Positions 48,354-59,029 of a DNA stretch of 62,945 nt are shown piece by piece. Origin of the DNA: Saccoglossus kowalevskii (taxonomy: Eukaryota; Hemichordata; Enteropneusta; Harrimaniidae); NCBI RefSeq assembly GCF_000003605.2, contig NW_003153249.1, positions 449,836 to 512,780 of the forward strand, given 5' to 3'. Numbering within the stretch: position 1 is the first letter of the stretch; every line of letters starts with the position of its first letter. Made by a program: the position numbers and the translations under genes. The notes beneath the pieces were generated by a model. That model was not told where the DNA came from and did no database searches. It saw only the letters and a list, made by a program, of their open reading frames with translations.

Positions 48354-50115
48354 GTTCTATTTTTATAGAAGAACCTTCCCAAATAAAAGAAATTCTAACA
48401 TGTAAAAAACATAAGAGGTAGTCACTAAACCATGTACTTTCACACTCAAGCAAGAGAATAGACATGTTGGTGAACTAGCCTTGCACTATGAGTGTTTTAT
48501 TGTTTTCACAAATAAAAAAATTAAAAAAAAAGATCTGCAGACCTCACTTCCTTATATTTTTGAGTGGGCCAGCCATGTTTTCACATACAAAAATACACAT
48601 AACATTTCTATTTAATTTATTTTATGTAAAAAAATAACAATACAACGACTAGATTTGGGGTCACAGTTTGCTCCCAATTCATACTGGAATATTGCCAGCA
48701 ATAATTAATAAAGCTTGTTCAGAAAACCATTTATTCCCGACATCATATTCAATGGCTAGTTCTCAGGATCTACAACAGTAAATAAATAAACAGAAATCAT
48801 TTTGATGCCATGTTTTTAGACGACACTGCCATATCGCACAGATATTCAACACCGCCATATCGAATTTGGATTTGGACCATACCATTTCAAGCTGCAGGGT
48901 GTCTAAACAATGACACAACAAACAATAAACACATCTTCCACTCACCACACAAATTTCAGCCACAATTGAACAACCAAGAAAGCAACAAATATCAGGCTGC
49001 ATCTTGAAAACAACGAGATACCGCATTACAACCAGTCATTACAAACATGAAATCCTCCACCCCTCCCATAACACCCTACAGCATTAATGGTTCCTATACT
49101 CATTTGCATCTATGTACAACAAGCTTAGCCAATAGATGCACCTGACTCATCAAACTTTTGACCAACCACTCATTCTAAATATTTTTGAGTGAGAGCGCTA
49201 TTTACTAATGAGAGGAATATTTTAAACAAATTAAACAGATCTAATAGTACAGTGAATATCTAGTTATGCTTTAATTAATGAAGGTATACAATTCACTCAC
49301 CTGTAAACATACTATGGCATGACTTATAACTTGTTGCTATAGATTTTGTAGCCTAGGCGCAGTGAATAGTTGTGTGATATATGATTTCTTAGGTAGTGAT
49401 TGAGATTTAGTTCTGAAATTAAAATAAAATAATAAAATTAATTCATTACATAATATTACAAGCAGTGAATATCTAGTTATGCTTTAATTAATGAAGGTAT
49501 ACGATTCACTCACCTGTAAACATACTATGGCATGACTTATAACTTGTAGCCGTAGGGGGGGTCAGTCTAGCCATAGTTGGAATCTTTTAAAATATGATTT
49601 CTCAGGTAGTGATTGAGCTTTAGTTCTGAAATGAAATTAAATTATTAAAATTAATTCATTAATATTTCAAGCAGTGAGTATCTAGTTATGCTTTAATTAA
49701 TGAAGGTATACAATTCACTCACCTGAAAACATACTATGGGATGACGTTTAACTTGTTCCTATAGATTTTGTAGCCTAGGCGCAATAAATGTGAGTGCCCA
49801 AATCTCACAATAATGACAGTAATTTTTCTAGGGAAACATTTTCCTGTATAGAATGCAATAACGAATACACATGGAATTAAATATACAACAATTCCCATTG
49901 AAAAATCTAGTTTACTTGATATACTTATTTAAATAATATGCTCCAATATACAAGCTTAAGTTTACGGGAGTGTGCTTTTTTCATAGTTCAAGATGTATTG
50001 TGTACTGACACCTGTATATACAGCAATGATGGTTACTGTAATGATGTTGGATCTCATAACAGTTTGTGTGACTATGGCACAGATTGTATAGACTGTGGAA
50101 AAAGACCAATTAGAA
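34560..50115 (+). CDS. Divergent paralogue: signal peptide, LDLa and LNR-like exons (partial gene)
   Basis: Three exons with matching phase-1 ends: 34560-34614, 36218-36379 and 49987-50115, which together keep one frame. The first is the duplicated signal peptide (MAYTYLLAIVFISGSLQT). The second is an LDLa module. The third is a short cysteine-rich module. The first two are well supported by sequence; placing the third in the same gene rests on phase, strand and the absence of other candidates, and implies a 13.6-kb intron filled with repeats and an assembly gap. Further exons (MAM domains, membrane helix) were not found before the window ends. Inference: a secreted or membrane receptor related to the minus-strand gene. 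Confidence 0.55.
36218..36379 (+). CDS. Exon 2: LDLa module of the plus-strand paralogue
   Basis: Acceptor GGTTACAG at 36210-36217, 162 nt, donor GTAAGT at 36380; phase 1 at both ends. After a leader (ASVFVINHVEAVASEEL) comes a module with six cysteines: C-TADVIYN-C-TDSIL-C-IKKIQV-C-DFLAQ-C-QDRSDEAL-C. The acidic D-R-S-D-E part of the calcium site is present. The leader region is not similar to the minus-strand gene, whose exon 2 is a MAM start, so the two proteins differ right after the signal peptide. Confidence 0.8.
37345..37600 (-). repeat. Palindromic interspersed repeat, copy 2
   Basis: On the minus strand it shares GATGTATAATAATAAGGTTA with copy 3 and contains the same hairpin arms in worn form (CTCAAAGTATGCAC at about 37377 against GCTATGCTTTGAAG at about 37453), with a GC-richer loop. 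The sequence beyond about 37510 differs from copies 1 and 3. Confidence 0.6.
37690..37920 (+). pseudogene. Fragment of an unidentified C2-type zinc-binding protein
   Basis: The plus-strand frame around 37760-37920 reads TKCMVCGSQIKNIENRGSLF, then RESNRTTCEEIKFVV and AETILPTRIHV. A CxxC pair followed by a basic and acidic stretch looks like part of a real protein, perhaps of a mobile element, but I cannot name a family. No start, no partner cysteines downstream and no exon borders were found. Confidence 0.3.
37998..38213 (-). pseudogene. RecQ-like helicase N-terminal fragment
   Basis: On the minus strand from 38213 the frame reads TNLDECIIKVLERLEYHDIS, then DTIANYTEGRDVFASVP. This follows the RecQ pattern just before the P-loop (a leading helix, then G-R-D-V-F-A-x-x-P-T-G-x-G-K-S). 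Here the frame leaves the family after P: R-L-N-S replaces T-G-x-G-K, and the frame ends at 37998. No later helicase motif (DEAH, QGTGRAGR-like) is seen. It is a broken partial copy. Confidence 0.5.
39526..39705 (+). pseudogene. RecQ-like helicase first-exon fragment
   Basis: ATG at 39526 opens 59 codons: MAAPMNRDICDDKI, then VLKPHQVQEIDAVLCGKDVF and IATKTGSGILF. The L-K-P-H-Q block is like RecQ motif 0 and G-K-D-V-F-I-A-T-K-T-G-S-G like the start of motif I, but the P-loop lysine is missing. The start overlaps AAAATGGCGGC (39523-39533), a YY1-type element typical of animal first exons. A possible donor GTATGT follows at 39691. No downstream exon was found. It may be a truncated gene copy, or the first exon of a gene whose rest was lost. 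Confidence 0.5.
39702..39738. repeat. Perfect 12-bp inverted repeat (hairpin)
   Basis: CTGATTGGGCGC at 39702-39713 and GCGCCCAATCAG at 39727-39738 with a 13-base loop. It overlaps the stop codon of the RecQ-like fragment and starts a GC-richer stretch to about 39840. It could mark the joint of an insertion. Confidence 0.5.
43680..43870 (+). repeat. Palindromic interspersed repeat, copy 3 (one arm only)
   Basis: Shares with copy 1 the order AAGTTCGCTGATT, ATTTCGGCGTTCCCATGA, GATGTATAATAATAAGG and ACCTCAAAGTATG. Only the left arm of the hairpin is present; after CAGACAGTA the sequence departs. The common part could be read as KKMYNNKVIS in one frame, but no longer protein follows. Confidence 0.6.
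44640..45600 (+). repeat. Isolated copies of the ~0.86-kb tandem repeat
   Basis: One shortened unit plus the start of a second. The marker AACTGCGGGGCTCGATATG is at 44683 and again, worn, at 45331; GATCACCTGATCACTC is at 45008; TGTGTCGATAATGTAACAAC at 45174. The same markers recur in order in the array at 59770-62945. Distance between the first two markers is about 650 bp, so the unit here is shortened. Confidence 0.75.
45601..48034. other. AT-rich stretch without a recognised gene
   Basis: About 2.4 kb. I see no exon with both splice sites and a domain signature, and no repeat shared with other parts of the window. Confidence 0.4.
48033..48349. repeat. (TA)n microsatellites around an assembly gap
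   Basis: A TA run from about 48033 to 48105 leads into 59 unknown bases (48106-48164), and a second TA run lies at about 48319-48349. The gap probably marks unresolved length of the first run, so true distances across it are uncertain. Confidence 0.9.
48350..49235. other. Stretch without a recognised gene
   Basis: About 0.9 kb of AT-rich sequence between the microsatellites and the 210-bp array. No exon or shared repeat is visible. Confidence 0.4.
49236..49790 (+). repeat. 210-bp tandem repeat, array 1 (about 2.6 units)
   Basis: The marker GCTTTAATTAATGAAGGTAT starts at 49268, 49481 and 49690, giving periods of 213 and 209 bp. Each unit continues with ATTCACTCACCTG and ends near TGTAGCCTAGGCGCA or its variants. 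The array stops where the tandem duplication around the LNR-like exon begins. Same orientation as array 2 at 59.0 kb. Confidence 0.85.
49987..50115 (+). CDS. LNR-like cysteine-rich exon (unit A)
   Basis: Acceptor TTTTCATAG, 129 nt, donor GTAAGT, phase 1 at both ends. It reads QDVLCTDTCIYSNDGYCND, then SLCDYGTDCIDCGKRP. Eight cysteines follow the pattern C-x3-C-x6-GxC...C-x4-TDC-x2-C. This resembles Lin-12/Notch repeats in size and the N-D-G-x-C-N-D core, and a C-D-T-C...G-T-D-C-x-D-C-G signature that I recall from multi-domain surface proteins, without a formal name I can vouch for. Its phase allows insertion into the MAM-LDLa type of gene. Membership in the plus-strand paralogue is inferred. 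Confidence 0.65.
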
Positions 50116-50424
50116 GTAAGTCTTAAATATATGATTATTGCTCATTCATAGTAATCATCAGAAATATACAACTTCATTACCCTTACAAACAGATCATTCT
50201 ATGTGCCGGTTGCAAAACTTATTAATGTGAGAGCACAAATCTTACAATGAAGATAGTAATTGATCTACTGTAACTTTTTCCTGTATAGAATGCAATAACG
50301 AATACATATGGAATCAAATATAATAAATTTTCCAATGACAATACTAGTTTTCTTGGTATACCTTTTTTAAATAATATGCTTTAATATACAAGCTTAAGTT
50401 TACAGGAGTGTGCTTATTTCATAG

Positions 50425-50520
50425 TTGAAGACGGATTGTGTACTGACACTTGCAAGCTCCCTAATGATTCAGTTTTTGTGACTATGGCACAGATTGTGCA
50501 GACTGTGGAACGAGATATGG
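50425..50520 (+). pseudogene. Decayed second copy of the LNR-like exon (unit B)
   Basis: The acceptor ATTTCATAG is kept and the frame starts EDGLCTDTCKLPND like unit A. A stretch of about 36 bases holding the N-D-G-x-C part is missing, after which the GACTATGGCACAGATTGT of unit A is read in another frame. The donor GTAAGT of unit A is AGTTTT here. It cannot give a complete module. Confidence 0.75.
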
Positions 50521-50575
50521 CTAGTTTTAAATATATGATTATTGCTCATTCATAGTAATTATCACAAATATACAA

Positions 50576-51635
50576 TATGGCCATGGTGTATATTTCCATA
50601 AATTACAATATGTGTTCAGTAACACAGATTTGTGGCAAGTGTTCATTAGTTTACATTTGTCTTATTTACCGTTGTGATAAGTAAGTGAATACCAATTTGG
50701 ATTATTGAAACATTCTATTATTCTATCAAAGCTGTTATGATATTTCATGCTTAGTAAAAGTCCAGTTTATCAACAACAGACATGAATTGAATTTGACTAA
50801 ATTAATATTAATGTATATTGTTTTCAAAGCTTGTGAAACGTCTTGTTGAACTATGACCTCTCGCCCTTGTTACCATTTTAAAAATAATATACCATGCATA
50901 ATATTTTTTTTTTATGACAGTTGAGTATTGTTATGATTGTGTGTGTAATAATTGATCTCAAACTACAACAGATCACTTCATGTGAAAGAAGTAAATGAGA
51001 ATGTTATATTCAATAAAATGATGGCAAGTAAGTTATGCTTCTTAATTCGTGAGTGGAACTGGCAAGGAGCTTCTCAAGATGTTAACTGTGACAAACAGCA
51101 TGGAGAAGTGATCCCTTTGTTTCACGCCATGTGACAAGTAAATTTATTCAGGAAGGTTTCATTTTCGGATGGGTTAGTCACATCCATTAAAATGTCAAAT
51201 ACAGCGCCATCTCTGGCCAAAATAATTAAACTTAATTAAACACTAAAAATATACACTCCAATTAAAGGGAAGTTACTGAAAAATGACCCTGTGACAATAA
51301 GTATACGTTATTTTTTGTTAAAGACCTTGTGTTTTGAACAAAATAAACTACTAGAAAACTTCCATGATGTCAAAGCAAATATGTTTATCAAGCTTGTTTA
51401 TCGGCACAATCGATTTGTTTTCCCTTCAAGGTCTGATTTTAACATGTGTAGGGGCATCCAAATGTGTAAGGCTATTGAAAACCAGAACAATAAATGAATG
51501 TGATAGCTATAATTCAATAAAATTGGCAGATGGTAACACCAAAATCAATGATTTTTTTCAGTGGCTCTGTGACTTTGTGTCTGACACATTCATATGCGAA
51601 TGACTAATCTGTGGGGCGGAGACAAACCATTAAAA
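50576..51635. other. Stretch without a recognised gene
   Basis: Two short plus-strand frames (50952-51134 and 51364-51603) show no domain signature or convincing splice sites. I see no other structure. Confidence 0.4.
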
Positions 51636-51925
51636 ACAGCGTTCGTATTACTTTCGGAAATTCCATCGCGTTTCGGAAAGTTTTAATTTTCACAACTTTT
51701 GAATATTTATTCGTACTTTTAGGTTTGTGAGAAGGTTATAATAATATTTCATTTCACTATTAAACTGTTTTTCCACCCCTCAGACCACTTTAAAAGATCA
51801 CTTCTGGCCACTGTAATGGCCACTATTTTTTTAATGGCCAGAATATCAACCAATATAATGATCATTATATTTTTCATTACATAAATAAAATGGTATTTTT
51901 TTTCATGTCACAGATATAATAACAC
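51636..51925 (+). repeat. Left member of an inverted repeat pair
   Basis: Matches 58370-58758 in reverse: ATTACTTTCGGAAATTCC against the inverse of GGAATTTCTGAAAG-type sequence, then TTTTGAATATTTATTCGTAC, CATTTCACT, and the short palindrome TGGCCACTGTAATGGCCA, ending near TTTCATTACATAAATAAAAT. Outer borders are near AAACAGCGTTC here and AAACAGTGTCT (inverse) at the other end. Confidence 0.75.
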
Positions 51926-54900
51926 ATGGGAATTTACAACACTCCTTTTTTCCCTCCCTTCCTTCAGTTTGCTTCAATTTTAAGTCAGTGAAATTATAGG
52001 TAAACGTAAAATATTAAATGATATATAAATGTAAAGATTTTGAAAATTTGTAATATGGAATATGTTTTCGGTTAATTTGTTTTTAAAAATGCAGACACTT
52101 TCAAATCAACACAAATTATTTACTTGATACTGTTGATTTAAGAATATATAGTGTAATGCAATAGGTCATTAACATAGACGGTGACCTTTTTTCAAAATCT
52201 GGTCTAGACCTTATCACTCGGTATCGAAGTGTGTGCATTGAGCCCAGGCTAAGCACCCAAAATATCATTCTACTCAATGTCCATTTGAAAGTTTAACTAT
52301 TATAATCATAACTATTTTCATTGATAACTAGGCCAAACATGACAATCAATGAAAGCAAATTCTGTGACATTATATTTAAAATAAAAATGGTCTGACAATG
52401 AGACTCTATAGTACATCCTGTTCTTATAAGGGCAATGCCCAGCATAATAATACCTTGAACAAACAAACAAGACATTCACTACTGAACCTTCGATCAGTGT
52501 GCAACCCCAAAAATACTGACTTTCCACCAAGAAAAAGTCACATAAACAGCTTGTTTATCAAAAAAGTCACAGGTAGTTACTCCAAAAAGTCACATTAACA
52601 GTTATTAATCCAAAAAAGTTAAATGTGATACTAAGTATTCTTTGTCCCTCTGCCTGTCTTTGTTTTAATAATGACAGAAAACTAAAATTCAATTCAGTTT
52701 TCAAATATAGCCAAACTATAACACTTATGTCTTAGCACGGGCTAAGGGGACGCTGTTTACGAAAATTTCTGCTGCTGACATGTTTTGCGACGTGCACAGG
52801 AACGCGAGCGAAGACGGACCCGACTTATTTTACTTATGTACAGAGACAGTATACAATGGCGTTACAGAATGCAGAGTTATATTTAATGCATGTCATAGAC
52901 AGCAACCAAGTTTGTCTACGTTTGGAGTTGTTTACTACGTTTTACTACAGCGATCCAATCAGTATGGAAGTGTGTGTAGACTAATGACTGGTGGAATACT
53001 AGTAGACTACTTTCCCGAAAGTCGAAGACACGGTGTTTCGCGTATGCGCACATGCCTTTTTGTGGTGTAACGTAAATTTGCACACGTGATATTGTGCTTC
53101 TGAGTGTACCAGTCAACATCACAAAAATAAAATTCCATTCCATCGATTATCAGCAAACTTACATGTTTGTTTTTGTCAGCCTGACAAAGCAAGAGTATTT
53201 TTTTCAGCCCAGTCTTGCTACTTCCGGGAGTTATTATACAAACACAAAGAAAATGCAACATTCCAAAGGTTGACACAGAGGGCGCTTAGTGCTTAGCTTA
53301 GCGCGTTTGTGCGCACACTTCGTTAGCCCATGCTAAGGGTCTGGACCGCGTCTTAATATTTGATCAGATTTTACCCGTACTTAGCATTCCTTAACTATTG
53401 TCTTTAATTTGCATTGTTATTTTAACTTTACCATCTTTGTTTATTGAAACACTTGAAATAAAAATGGTTACACCATGGAGGTAAAAAAGGATTACCTCCA
53501 TGGTTTCATTAACTACTAGAACACATATTTAAAACATACAAATTTTACACAAATTACTACTAGTATCACAATGATTTAAAAAACAATTGAAAAAAATAGT
53601 GATATTAATAAAAAAAATAAGATTTTATAAATAAATAAAACATGGAAAAGGAATAAAAAAAAATAAATAAAAATATATGGTTTTTGTTTCGATAATTTGT
53701 CCATTTATTCCAGTTAACAGCGTAGTTATGGGCACTGTGCTATTTGCTGTTTTAATTGTTTGGTCATATTTGCTGCCTCCTTTGGGAAACAAGTTCGGGT
53801 GTTCTTAGCAAGTGCACAGACCCTCAACACTGAGGTCTATAACACAATTGAGTATAGCTGATATTCAAACATTTGGGATTAGCCTAAATCTTAGACTGTA
53901 CTTGTACCCTCTAAAGGACTGTGACTTAGTGTAGCCTGAACACAGACTATTGTGGATCAGTGATTTGTTCAAATAGATTTCCCCCCTGATGAGTGCATCA
54001 TGATTTAAATAACATTGGAAAAGAGCATATCACTTGCAACACATACAAGGCTTTTGTCAAATTTACCCTGTTTTGTATAAACTATTTTCATAACATTATT
54101 AATATGCTTTAAAATTAATTATAGCAATATGTATAATTTAGTAGCAGTAAAACTTTTTAAGTTTTTTTGAATAAAGAATGCACCAATCTATTCTAATAGT
54201 AATCTATTTAAATCTAACCCTGAGTGTGATATTAATAATGGCTCATCAAAGGTATTTAACTTGTCACTGAGGATTGAATTACTGAACTGGAACAGTTTTT
54301 AAAAACTAAAATATTAGTTCATGCTCTGCCCCTCTAACGTAACAGTTTTTTAAGAATACGTACATTATTTAAAATCATTCTAAAAATGCGACTGAAATGT
54401 TCGGGCCAAAATGTACATGCAATTGTTTCTCTGAGATTCTGCATGCAGCCAGTTTATTTTTTGAACTGAAAAACACAAGTTTATTTTTACATTTCCAGAT
54501 AACCCTATATATAATTTAACAATTTCAGGAATATATTAGATTGCTTGCTATTCCATTAGCAAATCTTACTTCCAAGTGTGATTTTCAGCAAGCGTTCAGA
54601 TGCTTAGCTAACCGAAAGAAAACTAATACATTGTGACAGGAAGTCACCACAGCCCAAAACGTATGACAAAGGCTTACACTTCAAACAATGACTGGAAAGT
54701 AAATAATAGACCACCTGTGCAGAAACAACTAAAGATTACAGCATTGGAAAGTAGATAAAGTCATGGGGTAAAAAGGGGAGGGGATTAGGTTTCAGTCTCT
54801 CTGAAAATATAAGTATCTTCTTGCAATGTCACACTCCTCCAGATATTCATCAAGTTTTCTTGAGAGGCAATTACCTTAAGGAGGGGCTGTGCAAAATGTT

Positions 54901-57900
54901 TTTTTTCTCCTCTTTGTTTTTGTGCTATTCCTTTTCCACTGTATAAAATATTTTTTCTCCAAGATGCAGACGTGTCAGATGTTTTTCTATTATTGATCTC
55001 TGCATGTTTTTTTCAATAATTTTTTCCTGTTAATTATTATTAAAATTAATGTTAATTACTATTTAAGACAGCAGAAAAACATGAAATACCAGTTGAAAGA
55101 TGATGTCACTTTTATTTGAGGGAAAACATGGAAAACCAATGTACAGTGACTCTACACACTTGGAACTTTCAAAATCTGTGCAGATGCAAATACTATAAAT
55201 TTGGGGATTATCCATCAATATCGCTCCTGAGTTTCTAATAGTAGTCCCCTTAGTTCATGTAATTAGGCAGACTAGGTTACAATCCAGTCACTTGAATTAA
55301 ACTGTTTTCTTCCATTAACGACCGTCAATTCTGGTTCTTCAACCTTTTTTTCCCTATATTGCTAGTTCTCAACTATTTAATTTGTCATTATCTGCAAAAA
55401 ATAATTCAGTTTGCTATTAGCTTACAATGACCAGTTTTTAAATAATACACTTTGTAACCATTTTTGGAAACACAAATTTGTAGTGTCTGTGTTTGCTGGC
55501 ATATTCCTGTCCCCACAAATAGAAATGTGATAACGTGACATTATCTGATATGTTAATTTCTCCCTTTTCCTCCCCTATCTACCCTATACATTCTGATTGA
55601 AAAAATATAAATATTGAAACATGCATCTATACAACAGATTCAAATCGAATCAAATTGTTTACTAAGGTGACCGAATATATTAAGGGGTTCTGCCATATAT
55701 ACACACAGTTTGTCTCTTGAGATTGATGTACTTGGGAACCTGATTTATGAGAACAATTGGGGACTTTAACTTCCTACAATACAAGAGACAGAAGAATGTT
55801 ATGTAACAATGCAGAGTGTGTACAAAAAAGTCCCTCCACAATGGAATGCCACCATGCATATACAACTTCATCGATCCTCTGGGACTTTCACAAAATATAT
55901 AATTGTATTATAATTATGATCCAATACACTATCTTATTAGCTCTAAAGTTTTTCCATTGAATATCCCTGAATATCCCTGTAATTTATCTAAGCGCATATG
56001 CTGCTAATAGAGTAATTATGGTAAGTGTAATATTGTTTCAAAATCAAGAAAATGATATTAAAAATATGAAAACAGTTTAGTTTGAAAAGTGATATAATGG
56101 TATTCAGATTTAGCATAGACCTTAGAAAACACGGACTTGCAACTTCTGTCTGAGGCAAAAGAAAATCCAGTTTCCTATGTGCAATGTGGGCTATAACCTC
56201 CTGTATAGATATTATCATTAATACATATACCTAGAAGAAACAGTTTGCTATTTGTTTGTTATTTGTGTATAACGGGTGCACGATATGATGATATGATGGA
56301 AAATCTACTTGTTATGACAGAAATTTTGACAGGTCATTGTTCACTTTTCGGCAGTTTTGTTTCATTGCAGAGAAAACTGATCATTTTTGTTTTCCTTTTC
56401 TGTTTTTATAGTGGAATGTTGACTTTGCAAGTTTTAGTTTCACTCACATCAATAGAATGGACTTGGCTAGTCAGTTTTGATCAAATTTAAGTTTTCTGAT
56501 TATATTCTAATCACAAAATTGTCTCATTTCGTGTAGCTACACCCTGGCAGCCATGCATGTTTGGCTTATAGATCAGGAGAGGATCTTACAGTGGTGTTAA
56601 CATAGCTTTATTATGAGTTTCTCTAAGGTGTTGATTGGGTAGAGGATTAAGGTTACATGAAAGGGGTAGCCACAGTAGCATGTCCCTGTAGCATGTCTAT
56701 GATTTAAATATTTTTTGTCCAAGTTGAGTACCCATGATCAAGAACCACACAGGACTTTTACTGACTGCATATTACACCTTCATTATAATTCATTTAAGTC
56801 TCACTCATTTGACCCCTGGATCTTCAATAGTAGTGTTTATACTACACCAAAGTATGGGCTAAGATTTAAGCTAATCTCATATGTTTGAGTTCATGCACAG
56901 AAGGAAACGATGGTTAGCACGGGGTGAGGAAAGTCCAAATTTATTAAGAATACGCAATATTTTCAGTCATTTTAACTCTGATTGCTCGGTTAGAATAACT
57001 AGGAATGTTAGTTCTATAGTTGTAAAACAATACCAAAGCAAATTCAGAAATTGCAAATTGCAGTATAACAGGAGTCTAATCATAATTTCATTTTTTTTCT
57101 GAGTCATTCTCTCTATGTATGTTCACGTTGATTGTCATGCAGAAAATGACACACCGAAATAAAAATTCATGAATATAATAGTAAATCTCTCGAATGAACA
57201 TTGAATACAATGTTTTTTGGGGCGCTTAGCCCGTGCTAAGGCCCTGGACCAACCAGATTTACTCTGTACTTAGTATTTATTAGCCTGTGTTCATGCACAT
57301 TTTCTTAGCACGGGTAAGGTATTGGACCTTTTATCCTTTCTAAGGAGCTGTGCGTGAATGCAACTAATAAGTGTCTTCTGTTTATTCCTACCTTAGGCGC
57401 ATACATTAAGGTTCACTTCCCCTTTATATTGATCTCTGCAACTCATTCAAATGAAATTAGGCTCACAGATGGGCAAATAATATTAGATTTAATTGAAATT
57501 TAGTTGAAATCCATGCTAAAATAAAAGTTATTTTGAGTATGGGAGTTTTACTTTTTACTTTTGTGCGCAAAGAAAATGAACTGTTGCATTGTGGGCATAT
57601 ATCGTCTACACTAGTTTACAGGAAAAAGGGATTCTGTATGGTATTTGATGTTATGGGAATAATCACGGTTACTAACAAACTTTTTTAGTAATCGTGGCAT
57701 AATATACATAGTTCATACATGGTCGCTAAATTACATTTCCCAAGTACACTATTGCTGGTATTGTCTGAAGAAACAATATACATAATCTTCGAAGATTAAA
57801 AAAAAACATTTTGCAGTCAGTTAAATTATGAGTGATTTGAAAACATTGCCTTGAATGGAGACAAATTTACCTTGAAGTTTTTTATAGATTTCAGGAGTTA

Positions 57901-58369
57901 GAAATAACCTTTGTTTATACTTTTCTTGTATTAACAAACATTGGCGCTAATTCTCATTAACACCTACCTGAGCTTGTTGTTTGACAGTTATGAATAATAA
58001 TAACTTGCGCATTTATTTTGAGAAGAGTAAAACATGCCTTTTCAAAAAAATAGGTATGATAGTAAATATATAAATAAAAAACAACAAAAGTATCTAATAT
58101 CTAAAATGGTAAACAAATTACAAATTCATATCTTAATGTGCCAGTTGCAGTACTGCAGTCGTCCTATGATTCAACACCATGTAAATACTCATGTAGTCCA
58201 CCAGCAGTCGCTGGCATCAGCGTTATTATGAAATTTAACAAGGGGGGTTGAGGCAATATTAGCAAATTTTCATTTATGTGTACTTGCGGGTGCCGGTGAA
58301 GCTTAATAAATAAATTCCCACACATATACTGTGCTCACAGAAGGTAGCAGGCTTTTTTCTGGGTCACTA
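51926..58369. other. 6.4-kb interval between the inverted repeats
   Basis: AT-rich, with no transposase or host gene I recognise. It contains the 0.6-kb block with CTTAGC palindromes (52731-53345), two more such palindromes at about 57226 and 57304, and a GAATATCCCT direct repeat near 55960. If the inverted pair is one element of about 7.1 kb, this would be its centre, but it could equally be unrelated sequence between two separate insertions. Confidence 0.4.
52731..53345. repeat. 0.6-kb block bounded by CTTAGC palindromes
   Basis: CTTAGCACGGGCTAAGG at 52731 and, inverted, CGTTAGCCCATGCTAAGGG at 53321. The inside is clearly richer in CpG than its surroundings. A 96-codon plus-strand frame (52780-53070) shows no family signature. 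The ends and size fit a small non-autonomous DNA element; no target duplication was recognised. Confidence 0.5.
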
Positions 58370-58758
58370 TATTAGTGACATGAACACAAATACTGGTCAT
58401 TTTATGTATGTAATGAAAAATAAAATGACCATGATACTGCCCATCAACAAAATGTGCATCAACTCCATCAGTCAAAAAGAATTGCAATTATTCTGACCAG
58501 TATGAAAAACATGGGTCATTAAAATTTTGGCTACTTACAAAATTGTGGTCAATATTCTGGCCATTAAGAAAATAGTGGCCATTATAATGGCCAGAAGCGG
58601 GTCAGAGGAGTGAAAAAAACAGTGTTAAAGTGAAATGAATTATTATGATACCTATCTCACTAACCAAAAAGTACAAATAAATATTCAAAAGTTTTAAAAA
58701 TTAAAACTTTCCTGAAACGCAACAGAATTTCTGAAAGTAATCCAGACACTGTTTCAAG
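58370..58758 (-). repeat. Right member of the inverted repeat pair
   Basis: Reverse copy of 51636-51925, with an extra 70 bases or so on the inner side of the GGCC palindrome (TGGCCATTATAATGGCCA at about 58571). Identity by eye is around 75-80 percent, so the two members are old. Confidence 0.75.
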
Positions 58759-59029
58759 TATTTGGAAACGATCATTGTGTGTCAGAAAGCTACTGATAAC
58801 ACATCCTAACATTGCTTTGTCTTGAGTTTATCTTTGAAACTTATAGGCACACAGATTAAACCTGTGTTGTTGATTTTGGAAAAAAAACACTACTGAGGCT
58901 GCCATTTTAACCAACTTACATGACATTTTATGTTACGTTGACTTTATCATATGAAAGTTTATAGTGCATTTCAGCAATTAATAAATAAATGTGAAAATCG
59001 TAATTTTCAACACAATTAATAGTCTCGCT

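Larger units (their letters stand above)
49786..50575 (+). repeat. Tandem duplication of about 434 bp carrying the LNR-like exon
   Basis: Unit A (about 49786-50160) and unit B (about 50222-50572) share the upstream flank (TAGAATGCAATAACGAATAC, then TATACAAGCTTAAGTTTAC), the exon start and the downstream flank (TTAAATATATGATTATTGCT). Unit A has an intact exon; unit B has lost part of it. Confidence 0.85.
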
